Source: Staphylococcus sp. MI 10-1553 (lineage in GTDB: Bacteria > Bacillota > Bacilli > Staphylococcales > Staphylococcaceae). From it: DNA of 64,000 nt. The position numbers were made by a program, and so were the translations under genes. Positions 37,272-46,306 of the stretch are shown here, piece by piece; position 1 is the first letter of the stretch, and every line of letters begins with the position of its first letter. The notes below the pieces were generated by a model. It had not been told where the DNA came from and ran no database searches. It saw nothing but the letters and a program-made list of their open reading frames with translations. The stretch lies in assembly GCF_010365305.1 (NCBI RefSeq), contig NZ_CP048279.1, positions 2,542,001 to 2,606,000 of the forward strand. Direction: 5' to 3'.

Positions 37272-38231
37272 TTATAAATAATATATTCTTTCACTAAAGT
37301 GCAAATCCCTTAAAATTTGATTTACCTTTCTATTCAATATTTCATAGTGATTGTCTCTATAATCTCTTTCAACAGTATCTATTATATATTCCCATCCATC
37401 TGTATCCTCATCTCTATCAACTTCGGAAATATAATTTCCATAGTCACTTAAATTAACTGTTTTTGTTGGCCCATTTAGTGGTTTATATCTTACATTGAAT
37501 TTTGCAAAATTATCATTTAAATTATTTTGTAGAACTAAATCTATAAAAATCATCATAACTTCTTGATCTAAATGATTATTAGCTAATCTACCATTACTTA
37601 TTTTGATATCTGCCATATTTCCCCCATCATTGTGTAAGAAATGATTTATAGAATTTATCATTGTAATAATCGGACCTAGATTATCATTATCATTTAGATT
37701 TTCCAACCTATTTAAATTATTTTCCCTACTAAAGCTTGCTTCAATTTGTTTAATTTGTTCTGCATTTCTCAATTCATTAAGATCAAAATCTTTTTCTATC
37801 GAAAGAAATTTAAATTCCCATATTTCATCTTCATTATTTCTTAAAAAAGATGAAAAATAGTTTTCTATCTTAGTTTTTCTCGGTCCGAAATGATTATATT
37901 CAAACATAAATAAATGGTTTACGTGGCAATGATAGGCAGAAATAGGTTCAATAATATCATAGTCAATATTGTCTAACCTATCCGTTCCTCTCTCACCTTG
38001 TTTTGGTTTTTTGTTTCTATATCTTCCCATACAAAAATAACTATCATTTATATCATTTCTTTCAAATGGATTTCTATATTGGATAATTGAATAAAATTCA
38101 TCTTGAATTTCAACTTCCCTATCTTCTATATCCAGTCTAATAATATAATTAATTAAATCGGTGACAGGTGTTCTTGTCGGTTCATCATTACAATAAATAA
38201 TAGGTATATAAAAGTTTACTTTTTTAGTCAT
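37272..38231 (-). CDS. Soluble protein of phage accessory pair (possibly DUF6731-like)
   Basis: About 319 residues from the ATG at 38231 (MTKKVNFYIPIIYC); a 28-codon upstream extension lacks a ribosome site. No membrane segment, no nuclease or ATPase motif that I can see. VNFYIPIIY at the N-terminus and the DEVMMIFIDLV / acidic DRDEDTDGWEYIIDTVERD C-terminal part suggest an alpha/beta protein resembling a family of unknown function found in mobile elements. It is cotranscribed with a membrane protein, has its own promoter, and is placed between strong terminators in the prophage. Likely a lysogeny-expressed cargo gene. Confidence 0.6.
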   Translation of the reverse strand: MTKKVNFYIPIIYCNDEPTRTPVTDLINYIIRLDIEDREVEIQDEFYSIIQYRNPFERNDINDSYFCMGRYRNKKPKQGERGTDRLDNIDYDIIEPISAYHCHVNHLFMFEYNHFGPRKTKIENYFSSFLRNNEDEIWEFKFLSIEKDFDLNELRNAEQIKQIEASFSRENNLNRLENLNDNDNLGPIITMINSINHFLHNDGGNMADIKISNGRLANNHLDQEVMMIFIDLVLQNNLNDNFAKFNVRYKPLNGPTKTVNLSDYGNYISEVDRDEDTDGWEYIIDTVERDYRDNHYEILNRKVNQILRDLHFSERIYYL

Positions 38232-38264
38232 TCCCCTAATCCTCTTTCTGTGTGTAGTAATGTA

Positions 38265-38270
38265 ATTATA
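38265..38270 (-). promoter_or_regulatory. -10 element of the phage accessory pair
   Basis: TATAAT on the minus strand about 34 bases before the start codon, with TTGTTG 15 bases or TTTTTG 17 bases upstream as a weak -35. It gives the two-gene unit its own transcription. Confidence 0.5.
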
Positions 38271-38311
38271 CAATACATTTAACACAACAAAAATAGGAAA
38301 TATAAAAAAAC

Positions 38312-38342
38312 GCAACCAACATCGGGGAAAGACATTGGTTGC
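38312..38342 (-). terminator. Second terminator after the lysis genes
   Basis: GCAACCAA and TTGGTTGC form a stem followed by GTTTTTTTA on the minus strand, isolating the accessory pair from late phage transcription. Confidence 0.75.
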
Positions 38343-38424
38343 AACTACACACCTTTATTATACAACAGTAAATAAAGTTACTCAAATATTTATTTCTATA
38401 TTTAAGTTTCATGTTATAACACAA

Positions 38425-38455
38425 AAAATAGGCTATCTATATATATGATAGTCCT
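38425..38455 (-). terminator. Terminator of the phage late operon
   Basis: GGACTATC pairs with GATAGCC around a TATATAT loop, followed by TATTTTTTG on the minus strand, a few bases beyond the endolysin stop. Confidence 0.75.
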
Positions 38456-38461
38456 AATTTA

Positions 38462-39409
38462 TTACTTAACCTCTATTTTTCCCCACAGTGCTTTTTCTTT
38501 CAATAATTTTCCTTCTTTATCAGTAATTTTTCCAATCGGCATATAAAAATTATCCTTCTTATTAGCCCCATCCGCTTGATACTTAAAGCGAATCCACCAC
38601 ATCTTGTTTTTAACATCTTTAATCACTTGATCAAATACTACATATTCACCTGGATAAATCCATGAACCACTGTCCACTTCTTCCGCATCCATTCCAAATG
38701 CGCGACGTACGACAATCGCATCGTCGTTATCTTCATAAGCAGTGAAAATACCATGCCATGCCCACACCGTTTTAGGTGGTTTACCTTGCTTCGGCTTGCT
38801 CACCGTTTTTGCTACTTTCGGCGCTGGTGCATCTCCATTCATATACTTAACGACCAAATCATCAATAATATGCATGTCGTGTCTGCCATAACCCGCTGCT
38901 TCCAAAATATTGCCTGGATCTTGCTTATCGTACTGAATATCTTGATGGCCTGGCATTTCATTACGTGGGTTAATATCCCAAGAATTACACAACGCACCCA
39001 TAATACGACACGCATTGTCTAATGACTTACGTGTTCTATTCCTATCAGAAAAGTAACAAGCTTCTAACCCAAAAGCGATATCATTCGCATCATCACCGTA
39101 CCAATTATTGTCGATAGGCGTATCATACAATACATGCCATGCCTTTTCAGTCACTGGAATACAGATAATACACTCTTTATCGTCCACAAACACATGCGCT
39201 GATGCAGTATAAGCCCAATCGATATTATACGTATTTCGATAATAATCGACATTATTTTGAGCGGTGCTATCCCTATTTCCTGTATCGTGAAACACCGCAA
39301 ATTTAGGATTCCCACTTACGAGCCTTTGACCGCTTCGACGTGTCCCAATTGGCAAAAAATCCGTATATACGGGTACACCGTTCCATGTACCGATTTTTTC
39401 TTTAACCAT
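38462..39409 (-). CDS. Phage endolysin, N-acetylmuramoyl-L-alanine amidase with SH3b domain
   Basis: 315 residues. The N-terminal Amidase_2 domain (about 25-175) shows FAVFHDTGNRDSTAQNNVDYY, HVLYDTPIDNNWYG and the zinc/catalytic end PGHQDIQYDKQDPGN. A proline/lysine linker leads to a C-terminal SH3b cell-wall-binding domain (about 215-300, VWAWHGIFTAYEDNDDAIVVRRA). It cleaves the sugar-peptide bond of peptidoglycan at the end of the lytic cycle. No CHAP domain, unlike many staphylococcal endolysins. It is downstream of the holin in the lysis cassette. Confidence 0.93.
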   Translation of the reverse strand: MVKEKIGTWNGVPVYTDFLPIGTRRSGQRLVSGNPKFAVFHDTGNRDSTAQNNVDYYRNTYNIDWAYTASAHVFVDDKECIICIPVTEKAWHVLYDTPIDNNWYGDDANDIAFGLEACYFSDRNRTRKSLDNACRIMGALCNSWDINPRNEMPGHQDIQYDKQDPGNILEAAGYGRHDMHIIDDLVVKYMNGDAPAPKVAKTVSKPKQGKPPKTVWAWHGIFTAYEDNDDAIVVRRAFGMDAEEVDSGSWIYPGEYVVFDQVIKDVKNKMWWIRFKYQADGANKKDNFYMPIGKITDKEGKLLKEKALWGKIEVK

Positions 39410-39427
39410 TTTGTAACCTCCTTCTTA

Positions 39428-39856
39428 TCATTTTTTAGTTGTATCCGACATTTCTTCTTTTAACTCATGCATAATTGACTTATGCTCATCATTCCCAATT
39501 ATTGCTAACTTCTCAGCAATCTGTTTAGGAATTAAAACACCCATCTCAGCACAATTCTCTACAATCGACAGTCCTTCATTGGCAATGTAAAAGAATAACG
39601 TCACCATCACAATACCGCCGTTCGTACCAATAATTTGATCAATCATATTAGCTAAAATAACAATACAGAAAATCAATAGCTTCCTAGCATAACCAAAAAA
39701 CGAAGCATGACTCCATAAATTCTTATTTTTTAGCGCCTTCGCAACGCCAGTTAAAATATCTAACCCCATCAATATCATCAAAAAATATAAAATTTTTAAT
39801 TCCCCCGCAAAAACAAACGTTTTAAAAACCTCAGACTCTGTAAAGCTTATCATCAT
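39428..39856 (-). CDS. Phage holin, toxin secretion/lysis family (Phage_holin_4-like)
   Basis: About 142 residues. Several hydrophobic segments (LKILYFLMILMGLDILTGVAKAL, KLLIFCIVILANMID, GIVMVTLFFYIANEG) and a charged C-terminal tail (HELKEEMSDTTKK). The LDILTGVAKA and NEGLSIVENCAEMGV motifs are typical of this holin family. GAGGTGATTC precedes the ATG at 39856. It forms membrane lesions that release the endolysin, which is encoded 18 bases downstream. Confidence 0.9.
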   Translation of the reverse strand: MMISFTESEVFKTFVFAGELKILYFLMILMGLDILTGVAKALKNKNLWSHASFFGYARKLLIFCIVILANMIDQIIGTNGGIVMVTLFFYIANEGLSIVENCAEMGVLIPKQIAEKLAIIGNDEHKSIMHELKEEMSDTTKK

Positions 39857-39867
39857 ATGAATCACCT

Positions 39868-41802
39868 CTAGTTGTTTCTATACGTAATTTTGATTGGAAC
39901 ATTTTTGAATTCTTGTGCAATGTCTGGCTCTTCCTCTCCTATACTCACTAAATGGCGAATAAAACGTTCAACTTCATCGGTAGACCTTCCATTTACACCA
40001 GACCAATATACTGTATTTTCTACATATTCCGGATTTGATAAAACTTCGTTACCAAATTCAACTTTTTCTACACTTTTACCTTCAAAATTTAACGCTTCAG
40101 GATTAACAGCGATTCCAAATAAACCGCCTAGATCCCTAAAAATTCGATTTGGTACAACTGTAGCACTATATGTACCGTCACTATTTTCAGTAGGATTAAC
40201 CGCTACTTCTGTCGGCGCATTATTGCTATTTGACTCCTCATCATTGCTTGTTGCTAGTTCAGAAGTGCCTTCAGCTTCTGTTGTGTTAGAATTCGATTCT
40301 GCCACAACGCTATTATCAGCCTCATCAGCATATGTGACTTTAAGTAATTCAGGTAAATATTCAAAACCACGTTCAGTCGTATAACCCGTTTTAGTTAAGC
40401 TGTCAGTGAATTGCGTTACATCAGAAATACGGTTATATTCGTCTGTATTATTTGGAATCGTATACCAATATGGCGAATTTTGAAGTGTACCCGAAGCATT
40501 CAAAATAGATGCCTTTTGACTTTCTATTTTCAATATTTTCTTGTTTTCTAAACTTATTTCTGATTCATCAAAATTTATAATAAAACTTTGATTTTCTTTC
40601 CAAAAAATACCTGTAGGATACAGATGTTTAACGACAGTTCCGTTTCCTAAATCTTCATCAGGTGACAATTCCACTTTATTTTCAAACTTAGGACTTACTG
40701 CATATTTTTCTAAAAATGATTGAATGCTATTCGATATGAATTCATGACCTTTTTCATTTGGATGTAGACCATCTTCCTGGCCTTCTTCATATGCAAAAAA
40801 GGTCTTATTTACAGCAGGTTCCCATACTCTCAAATTACTTTCATGGTACAGATCCAAAACAGGTAAACCGAACATTTTAGAGATGTTTATAATGACATCT
40901 ACTAATTGTCCTAATGTATAACCTGCCTCGTTCGCCACTTCTTTCAACGGATAACATTCTATTCTAGGAAGCGGCGTCATTACTACAATTGGTGTATTAG
41001 GGAAATGATTCGTTAATTGCAATAAAGTAAAATAAATACTGCCTGCAACAGTTCGATAATTACGTTCTTCAGCAGTACCTAATGGGTTCGTCTTATCACC
41101 TACTAGACCATAATCATTAGTACCTAAAAAGACGCAAATAAAGTCTGGTTGTTCTTTAATTTCTAAAGCAACATTTTTACGGTCTTGAAATCCTGTGCCG
41201 CTAATCCCCATATTAATGACATTCAAACCTGTTCGTGCAGCAATGAATTCATGATAATTTGTTGTTGTTCTGAAATTCTTCTCAGTGATACTATCACCAA
41301 CAAAAACACCTGTTTTTCCTTTAAGCACTGATAAATTTTTAGGTTCATCCAGTTTTAAATCATCTTTGTTATCTAATACGACATCAGATACAACTTTCTT
41401 TAATTCATCCAAATCAAATAATTTAGATTTCAATGCATTTTTAATAGCGGTATAAACCAAATCAACATTAACTTCTTTAGAAATCGCTTTGCCTAATTGA
41501 CTTTCAACTACCTCAAGTTCAACACTGTTATCGCTCGAAAAAATGCGACCACCACACACAATTTCAACCGTGTAAATATGAGCTGGTATCATCTCAGCAA
41601 TGCTAAACGCTACAACATCGTTATGCACACGACCATCAAATTTATACACATCATCACCATGACTTAAATAAACTGTCGCGGTTGACTCAAGCGTTAATTC
41701 GTCGTCGTTAAAATCACCTAACCTAAATCTCAATACTGATGTGTCACCCTGTTTAATACAAGTGCCATCAATTGCTGTTAACGTATTCACTAAAACTTTC
41801 AA
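39868..41802 (-). CDS. Baseplate/tail protein with BppU-like N-terminus and SGNH hydrolase domain
   Basis: About 644 residues from a TTG at 41802 with AGAGGTGATTT before it. The N-terminus (NTLTAIDGTCIKQGDTSVLRFRLGDF) is like BppU baseplate proteins. Residues about 165-375 form an SGNH/GDSL esterase: FVGDSITEKNF (serine), GISGTGFQD, FLGTNDYG and DGLHPNEKGHEF (Asp/His). The C-terminal part is rich in Glu, Ser and Asn. Probably hydrolyses acyl groups on wall teichoic acid or surface glycans during adsorption. The gene is next to the lysis cassette. Confidence 0.8.
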   Translation of the reverse strand: MKVLVNTLTAIDGTCIKQGDTSVLRFRLGDFNDDELTLESTATVYLSHGDDVYKFDGRVHNDVVAFSIAEMIPAHIYTVEIVCGGRIFSSDNSVELEVVESQLGKAISKEVNVDLVYTAIKNALKSKLFDLDELKKVVSDVVLDNKDDLKLDEPKNLSVLKGKTGVFVGDSITEKNFRTTTNYHEFIAARTGLNVINMGISGTGFQDRKNVALEIKEQPDFICVFLGTNDYGLVGDKTNPLGTAEERNYRTVAGSIYFTLLQLTNHFPNTPIVVMTPLPRIECYPLKEVANEAGYTLGQLVDVIINISKMFGLPVLDLYHESNLRVWEPAVNKTFFAYEEGQEDGLHPNEKGHEFISNSIQSFLEKYAVSPKFENKVELSPDEDLGNGTVVKHLYPTGIFWKENQSFIINFDESEISLENKKILKIESQKASILNASGTLQNSPYWYTIPNNTDEYNRISDVTQFTDSLTKTGYTTERGFEYLPELLKVTYADEADNSVVAESNSNTTEAEGTSELATSNDEESNSNNAPTEVAVNPTENSDGTYSATVVPNRIFRDLGGLFGIAVNPEALNFEGKSVEKVEFGNEVLSNPEYVENTVYWSGVNGRSTDEVERFIRHLVSIGEEEPDIAQEFKNVPIKITYRNN

Positions 41803-41913
41803 AAAATCACCTCTTAAAGCAAATATAAAAAAGGATGGACAAGCCACCCTTTTATTCATCATCTATCTTTTTTATTCATCAAAAAATATTGACTAAATTA
41901 ATTACAAGTACGT

Positions 41914-43185
41914 TTAAAAAATGCCATAAATTGCAGTAATATACGCATTCGAATCAACTGCTTTTTCATCTCCAGTTGCTCTTAATGCTTTTTCTAATAC
42001 AATGTGTGTGTCATCTTTTATTCGAATTACAACTTCATCAAGATAGCCGTTTTTAAAGCCACCATCAACGCTACGCATTCCGATATTATTTAAATAAATT
42101 GTATTGCCATTGCTAGGAATCTTAATAAACTCAACAGCATGTCGATTTGTAGTATAGCTAACTTCAATCAGTAAATTCCCAAAGTCATGACAATTTCCTT
42201 TTAAAGTGGCAGTTTGCCCCTTAACTAAATTGCCAGACCATAATTTCACTGGCACAGAAGTGACCCATCGACCATGTAATTTACCGTTATATTTTTCAAT
42301 TGCATAGCCTGTGCCTAACATCGTAAGCATACCATTATTTTCGTTCTTCATAACCGCTTCAATGTATCCATCTGCATTGTTTGAGTTACGTGTGGGCACA
42401 TTTTTAGTTGTGCTGTTAAAATAATAAACACCCGATTTTGTAATAGTAGAAACATCATCGAGTACACCTGTTTTAACACCCGTCACCTCTTCTTTAATTC
42501 GTCCCACTTCTTCGTTAGTTTCACGCTTTAAACTTTCTATTTTTCCATTGATACTATCAACGTTGTTAGTAATCGTATTGATTGCTTCGTTAAGCTCAGC
42601 TCTCGTCAAAATCTCGCGTTCATTCGCGATACCTTGAATCAAATCTAACTGTTGCTTTAATGCTTTGGCTAAAGTGACATTCGCTTCTACTTGAGCTTCT
42701 GTTCCTGCAGCTTTAATTTTCAATTCTTCTAAATACGTATTAATTTTACCTTCTAACTCTGAGACTTTTTGTTGATACTCAGTGTAGTATGATTCTGAGT
42801 TAATGCCAAACTCAACCATATTTTTAAGTACTCTTACTTGAACCTCAAGCGTTGAATCTGTTTGTTCACCGCGTTTTAATTTAAAAAACGCTTGTTTATA
42901 TTCTCCTTCAGCAGTACTCGCTTGATGTGGAAATGTATATCGAAATACACCATTGACAGGATCTAATACAATTGCACCGCGTGTGTCGATAATTTTTTCC
43001 CCATCCGGTTTAACGCCCTCAAAAACAGGTGTAAGACCTGTTAAGTTATATGGTGTGCCGTTCGACCATACTGTAACCGTTACTGTTTTAAGCCCGCCAT
43101 CACCTACACGCGTGATTAAATGTTGTTGCTTCTCTTGCGCTGTGCCAAGCTTCGTCATGTCATAAAATAAGTCTTGATTTGCCAT
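41914..43185 (-). CDS. BppU-family baseplate upper protein
   Basis: 423 residues. The N-terminal domain (DFYDMTKLG-like start, VTVTVWSNGTPYNLTGLTPVFEGVKPDGEKIID) matches the BppU N-terminus that docks to the baseplate. A long heptad helix (about 140-235, KVSELEGKINTYLEELK and NVDSINGKIESLKRE) would trimerise. The C-terminal part (GVLDDVSTITKSGVYYFN, GYAIEKYNGKLHGRWV) resembles receptor-binding tail domains. GGGAGTGG precedes the ATG. Confidence 0.85.
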   Translation of the reverse strand: MANQDLFYDMTKLGTAQEKQQHLITRVGDGGLKTVTVTVWSNGTPYNLTGLTPVFEGVKPDGEKIIDTRGAIVLDPVNGVFRYTFPHQASTAEGEYKQAFFKLKRGEQTDSTLEVQVRVLKNMVEFGINSESYYTEYQQKVSELEGKINTYLEELKIKAAGTEAQVEANVTLAKALKQQLDLIQGIANEREILTRAELNEAINTITNNVDSINGKIESLKRETNEEVGRIKEEVTGVKTGVLDDVSTITKSGVYYFNSTTKNVPTRNSNNADGYIEAVMKNENNGMLTMLGTGYAIEKYNGKLHGRWVTSVPVKLWSGNLVKGQTATLKGNCHDFGNLLIEVSYTTNRHAVEFIKIPSNGNTIYLNNIGMRSVDGGFKNGYLDEVVIRIKDDTHIVLEKALRATGDEKAVDSNAYITAIYGIF

Positions 43186-43201
43186 AACTTATACCACTCC
43201 C

Positions 43202-44221
43202 TTAACCATAAAAATAGAAATAATTTTTTAATAATTCATGTGTAATGACTTCATGTCCTAATTCATTCGGATGAAGCCCATCCACCATGTTTTTAACACG
43301 GAACGCAGGATTGTAAGGATCTAACAAATGCGTATGATATGCATCAAAAACAGGTACATTTAATTCTGAACATGCAATTACTTGCGCATTTACATACGCT
43401 TCTAAATCAAGACCTAAACCATTTTTATCTGTATCTTTACGTCGTATCGTTGTACCGTTGACAGGCAGTTGTCTTGTTGCCGTCATTACAATAATTTTGG
43501 CTTTAGGATTATTTGTTTTAATCAATTCAACTGTTTTACAAAACGCCCCATAAAACGTTTTGACATTTGTCTTACTCGTTCCGATTGATACACCAGCCGA
43601 ACCATTATAAAGCCAATCATCATCAGTCCCTTGAATAATGACTAAGTCCATATTCTTGATTTTTGCCGCTTGTTCATAAATTGAATTGGGTTTAACTGTG
43701 GACATTGTTGCACCGCCTACAGCTACATTTTGTACAGTAGCCTCTAGCATTTCAGCGAGATACATGCCAAAGTTTTTACTCGCTCTACTTCCTTTTGCTA
43801 CTGAGTCCCCGATAATACCGATTTTTTTAACAGTTTTAATCGTTGCGGACTTGTCGAAAAAGTTAGCAAAAATCATGCCGTTTTCTGTCACGACAAGTCT
43901 GTCATCGTTTGCCGTTTGAGTTGTTTTAGCTTGGATTGTTTTAATATCTGCATCCAATCTTTCTTTCAAAGACGCATGACGTGTACCTTTTAAATCTGTC
44001 AAACTCTTTTCATAATCATCTGTAATTTGTAATGGGGATAGCTCAGGCATTACGATCGCACGTATTTCTTTTTGAAGTTGCTCGTAAAACCGTGATAACA
44101 TTGCATCCACATCCACTTGTGCACTCTTGTTGTCGATAAACTTTTTAATTTCATTAAAATTTTCCTCTAAAATTTTTCTGTACTCCGCATTTAAAACAGT
44201 TGGTAATTCAGTTTTAATCAT
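43202..44221 (-). CDS. Second SGNH/GDSL hydrolase in the tail region
   Basis: About 339 residues. A helical N-terminal part (residues 1-110) with a possible coiled coil is followed by an esterase domain: IGIIGDSVAKGSRASKNFG (serine), VAVGGATMST, LVIIQGTDDDWLYNG (in place of the usual GxND), and DGLHPNELGHEVITHELL (Asp/His). The GTDDD variant replaces the usual asparagine, so activity may differ. GAGGTGATAGAA precedes the ATG at 44221. Confidence 0.82.
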   Translation of the reverse strand: MIKTELPTVLNAEYRKILEENFNEIKKFIDNKSAQVDVDAMLSRFYEQLQKEIRAIVMPELSPLQITDDYEKSLTDLKGTRHASLKERLDADIKTIQAKTTQTANDDRLVVTENGMIFANFFDKSATIKTVKKIGIIGDSVAKGSRASKNFGMYLAEMLEATVQNVAVGGATMSTVKPNSIYEQAAKIKNMDLVIIQGTDDDWLYNGSAGVSIGTSKTNVKTFYGAFCKTVELIKTNNPKAKIIVMTATRQLPVNGTTIRRKDTDKNGLGLDLEAYVNAQVIACSELNVPVFDAYHTHLLDPYNPAFRVKNMVDGLHPNELGHEVITHELLKNYFYFYG

Positions 44222-44231
44222 TTCTATCACC

Positions 44232-44873
44232 TCAATACTCTAAAATTTCACAGAGACGAATTTTATTAGTTTTATAGCTCGCATTATTATTTTCACTCAC
44301 GCCTACGACACTTGTGTTTAAGACAATCACTTGTTTAATACATATTTCATTCGCCATAGTTGGAATCGCTTCGGCAATATGTGCAGCACTGTGTGTCGCG
44401 ACATGATACTTAGGAATATGTTGATAGTGATATAGATTATCTGACGTATCTAAACGCCACACCAACACGATACCCGTTTTACAATCGCTCACAGGTTTAT
44501 TTAACGTCACTCGTTGCGTAGCATTCGGCCAAACATCTATATTTCGGTTTAAAATTTGCGAACCACTTGACCCCGATACACTACTACCAGACCCACCACT
44601 CACCGCTCTATAATCTACAGAATCCGTGTTCAGTCGGTCGAGCTTTTGCTTATCTGCTGCACTCATTAAACCATTCGTCGTACTCGTTGCCACACTTAAA
44701 TTTTGCGTACCACTTTGCTGATTCAATCCGTCTAGTTTCCGTTTATCTGCAGCGCTCATTAAACCATCAGACGTAGCCGTTGCATTAAGGAGACCATCGA
44801 CGACATCCTTATGTGTCCTTGCATAGACTTCTTCTCCGTTATACGTTAAAGTTCTCGATTTTGTAATCGTCAT
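44232..44873 (-). CDS. Tail fibre-associated protein with GLMSxxDKxKLD repeats
   Basis: 213 residues. Two copies of the motif GLMSAADKRKLD and GLMSAADKQKLD near residues 37 and 70, then a serine/glycine-rich hinge (SGGSGSSVSGSSGS) and a beta-rich C-terminus ending NASYKTNKIRLCEILEY. The motif is common in phage tail fibres and adaptor proteins. Stop and start overlap closely with neighbouring tail genes. Probably a fibre or spike attached to the baseplate. Confidence 0.7.
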   Translation of the reverse strand: MTITKSRTLTYNGEEVYARTHKDVVDGLLNATATSDGLMSAADKRKLDGLNQQSGTQNLSVATSTTNGLMSAADKQKLDRLNTDSVDYRAVSGGSGSSVSGSSGSQILNRNIDVWPNATQRVTLNKPVSDCKTGIVLVWRLDTSDNLYHYQHIPKYHVATHSAAHIAEAIPTMANEICIKQVIVLNTSVVGVSENNNASYKTNKIRLCEILEY

Positions 44874-44876
44874 ACA

Positions 44877-46292
44877 TTACTCACCTACATTCACAAATTT
44901 ATAAAAAATCGACCCTAAACCACTTGTAGCCCCTGTATTAACAGTGCCATCTTGTGACATAGCGTCGAGCTTTATCTTATCTTCTTTTGACATCAAACCA
45001 TTTTGTTGATGAGTCACTACCGGTATGGCATCAGTATTAATACCTGAACCTTTAAATAAATCAATAAAAGTCTTACCACCATCGTTACTATACACGATAC
45101 CTTTTTTAGCTTTAAACGCCGTAACATGTAAACCATCAACCGCACTCAAGCCCTTATCATTCACGTTCAGCTGCTGTACAAAACTAAATATAGAATTTGA
45201 TACACGAATAGCATTGTTTAATTTGTCAGCATCTTTACCAACATTCTTTTCAATTCGACTTACATAAGACGAAGCATTACTAACTGATTGTGCATATCTA
45301 TCCCGCTTTTTGTAATCACCTAATATGACCGGTTGACTTATCACTTTACCTTTTGCATTACGCTTCGTCTTCACCTCGACAATGCGTACATATTCAAACA
45401 CGTTGAGCACTTGTGAACCTACTGGGATATAGTCCCCAACTCTCGGCACCGCTTCCGGAAAATCATCTTGAAGCATTAAAAAATCAAGAGAAATCGACAT
45501 TTTCAATGAATCATCTACTAAAGATTTCACTCGACTATATAAAATGTCTCTCTTTTTAATACGACCATCTTTAACAGGAGGCGCTTCATAGACACCCACA
45601 ACATCAGCAAGAGGATGACGATATTCGACTTTCAATGCTGCTTTCTGAAACTTCGCATTGTCTTTAAAATTACCAAAACCTTTTGCGTACGTATAAAAAT
45701 CAGTCGCATCTTCTTCAATTTGAAAATTCATCGCGTTTACAAAATCTTTTAAATAATACGGTTGTTTACGTTTTACTGATTTCGTAATCACAAACGTGCG
45801 ATCGTGCGGATTATATTCAAACTCAGCACGATAATGCTTTAACCCGTCCTGCAACAAATTAAGCACTGTATCGCCATCACCTGCATTCTCAAAACGACTC
45901 GCATACAATTTATCTACAATCCTGACATTGTAACCAGTACCTCGAAAAATCGTATTGAAAAAACGGTCAGCCGTGAAACTCCCTGACAAATTGTCATACA
46001 CACGTTTCCGCTTCAAGTCACTAATATGTTTCGCAACAGCAATACAGTTCAGTGTTTGTTTTTTTCCAACCGCATGACGTCTCGCAATTTTAATAACAAA
46101 TTCCATTAAGTCTGCTTCACCACCAACGTTTTGAACCTTCCAAAACTTAGTGATACGATTCATTAAATCGCGATTATCATCCGTTTCAACCACTTCAAAA
46201 TTGAGGGTCATATCACCGTTTAATTTATGCGTCGTTTCAGTTTCTACGGCTAACAAATATGCGTCGCCTTGCGGACTTATAATCTTAAACAA
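44877..46292 (-). CDS. Phage tail-associated protein (prophage endopeptidase tail / tail hub type)
   Basis: 471 residues beginning MFKIISPQGDAYLLAVETETTHKLNGDMTLNFEVVETDDN, the family start of the siphophage tail hub (Prophage_tail). RYNDRxxxxYSR-like middle (KYGNFKDN is absent) is weak, but TYAKGFGNFKDNAKFQKAALKVEYRHPLADVVG and RVGDYIPVG are typical. The C-terminus holds one GLMSKEDKIKLD motif, matching those in the downstream gene. Located after the distal tail gene, as expected for the hub. Confidence 0.82.
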   Translation of the reverse strand: MFKIISPQGDAYLLAVETETTHKLNGDMTLNFEVVETDDNRDLMNRITKFWKVQNVGGEADLMEFVIKIARRHAVGKKQTLNCIAVAKHISDLKRKRVYDNLSGSFTADRFFNTIFRGTGYNVRIVDKLYASRFENAGDGDTVLNLLQDGLKHYRAEFEYNPHDRTFVITKSVKRKQPYYLKDFVNAMNFQIEEDATDFYTYAKGFGNFKDNAKFQKAALKVEYRHPLADVVGVYEAPPVKDGRIKKRDILYSRVKSLVDDSLKMSISLDFLMLQDDFPEAVPRVGDYIPVGSQVLNVFEYVRIVEVKTKRNAKGKVISQPVILGDYKKRDRYAQSVSNASSYVSRIEKNVGKDADKLNNAIRVSNSIFSFVQQLNVNDKGLSAVDGLHVTAFKAKKGIVYSNDGGKTFIDLFKGSGINTDAIPVVTHQQNGLMSKEDKIKLDAMSQDGTVNTGATSGLGSIFYKFVNVGE

Positions 46293-46306
46293 TATGAGCC
46301 CTCCTT

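Noticed and set aside
36723-38231. Assignment of the phage pair as a Kiwa defence system
   Set aside because: The plan (membrane protein plus soluble protein) is similar, but the gene order is reversed and I see no KwaB (DUF4868) signature.
39872-40384. 170-codon plus-strand frame opposite the SGNH/BppU gene
   Set aside because: It is the complement of Ser/Glu-rich codons in the tail gene and has no independent support.
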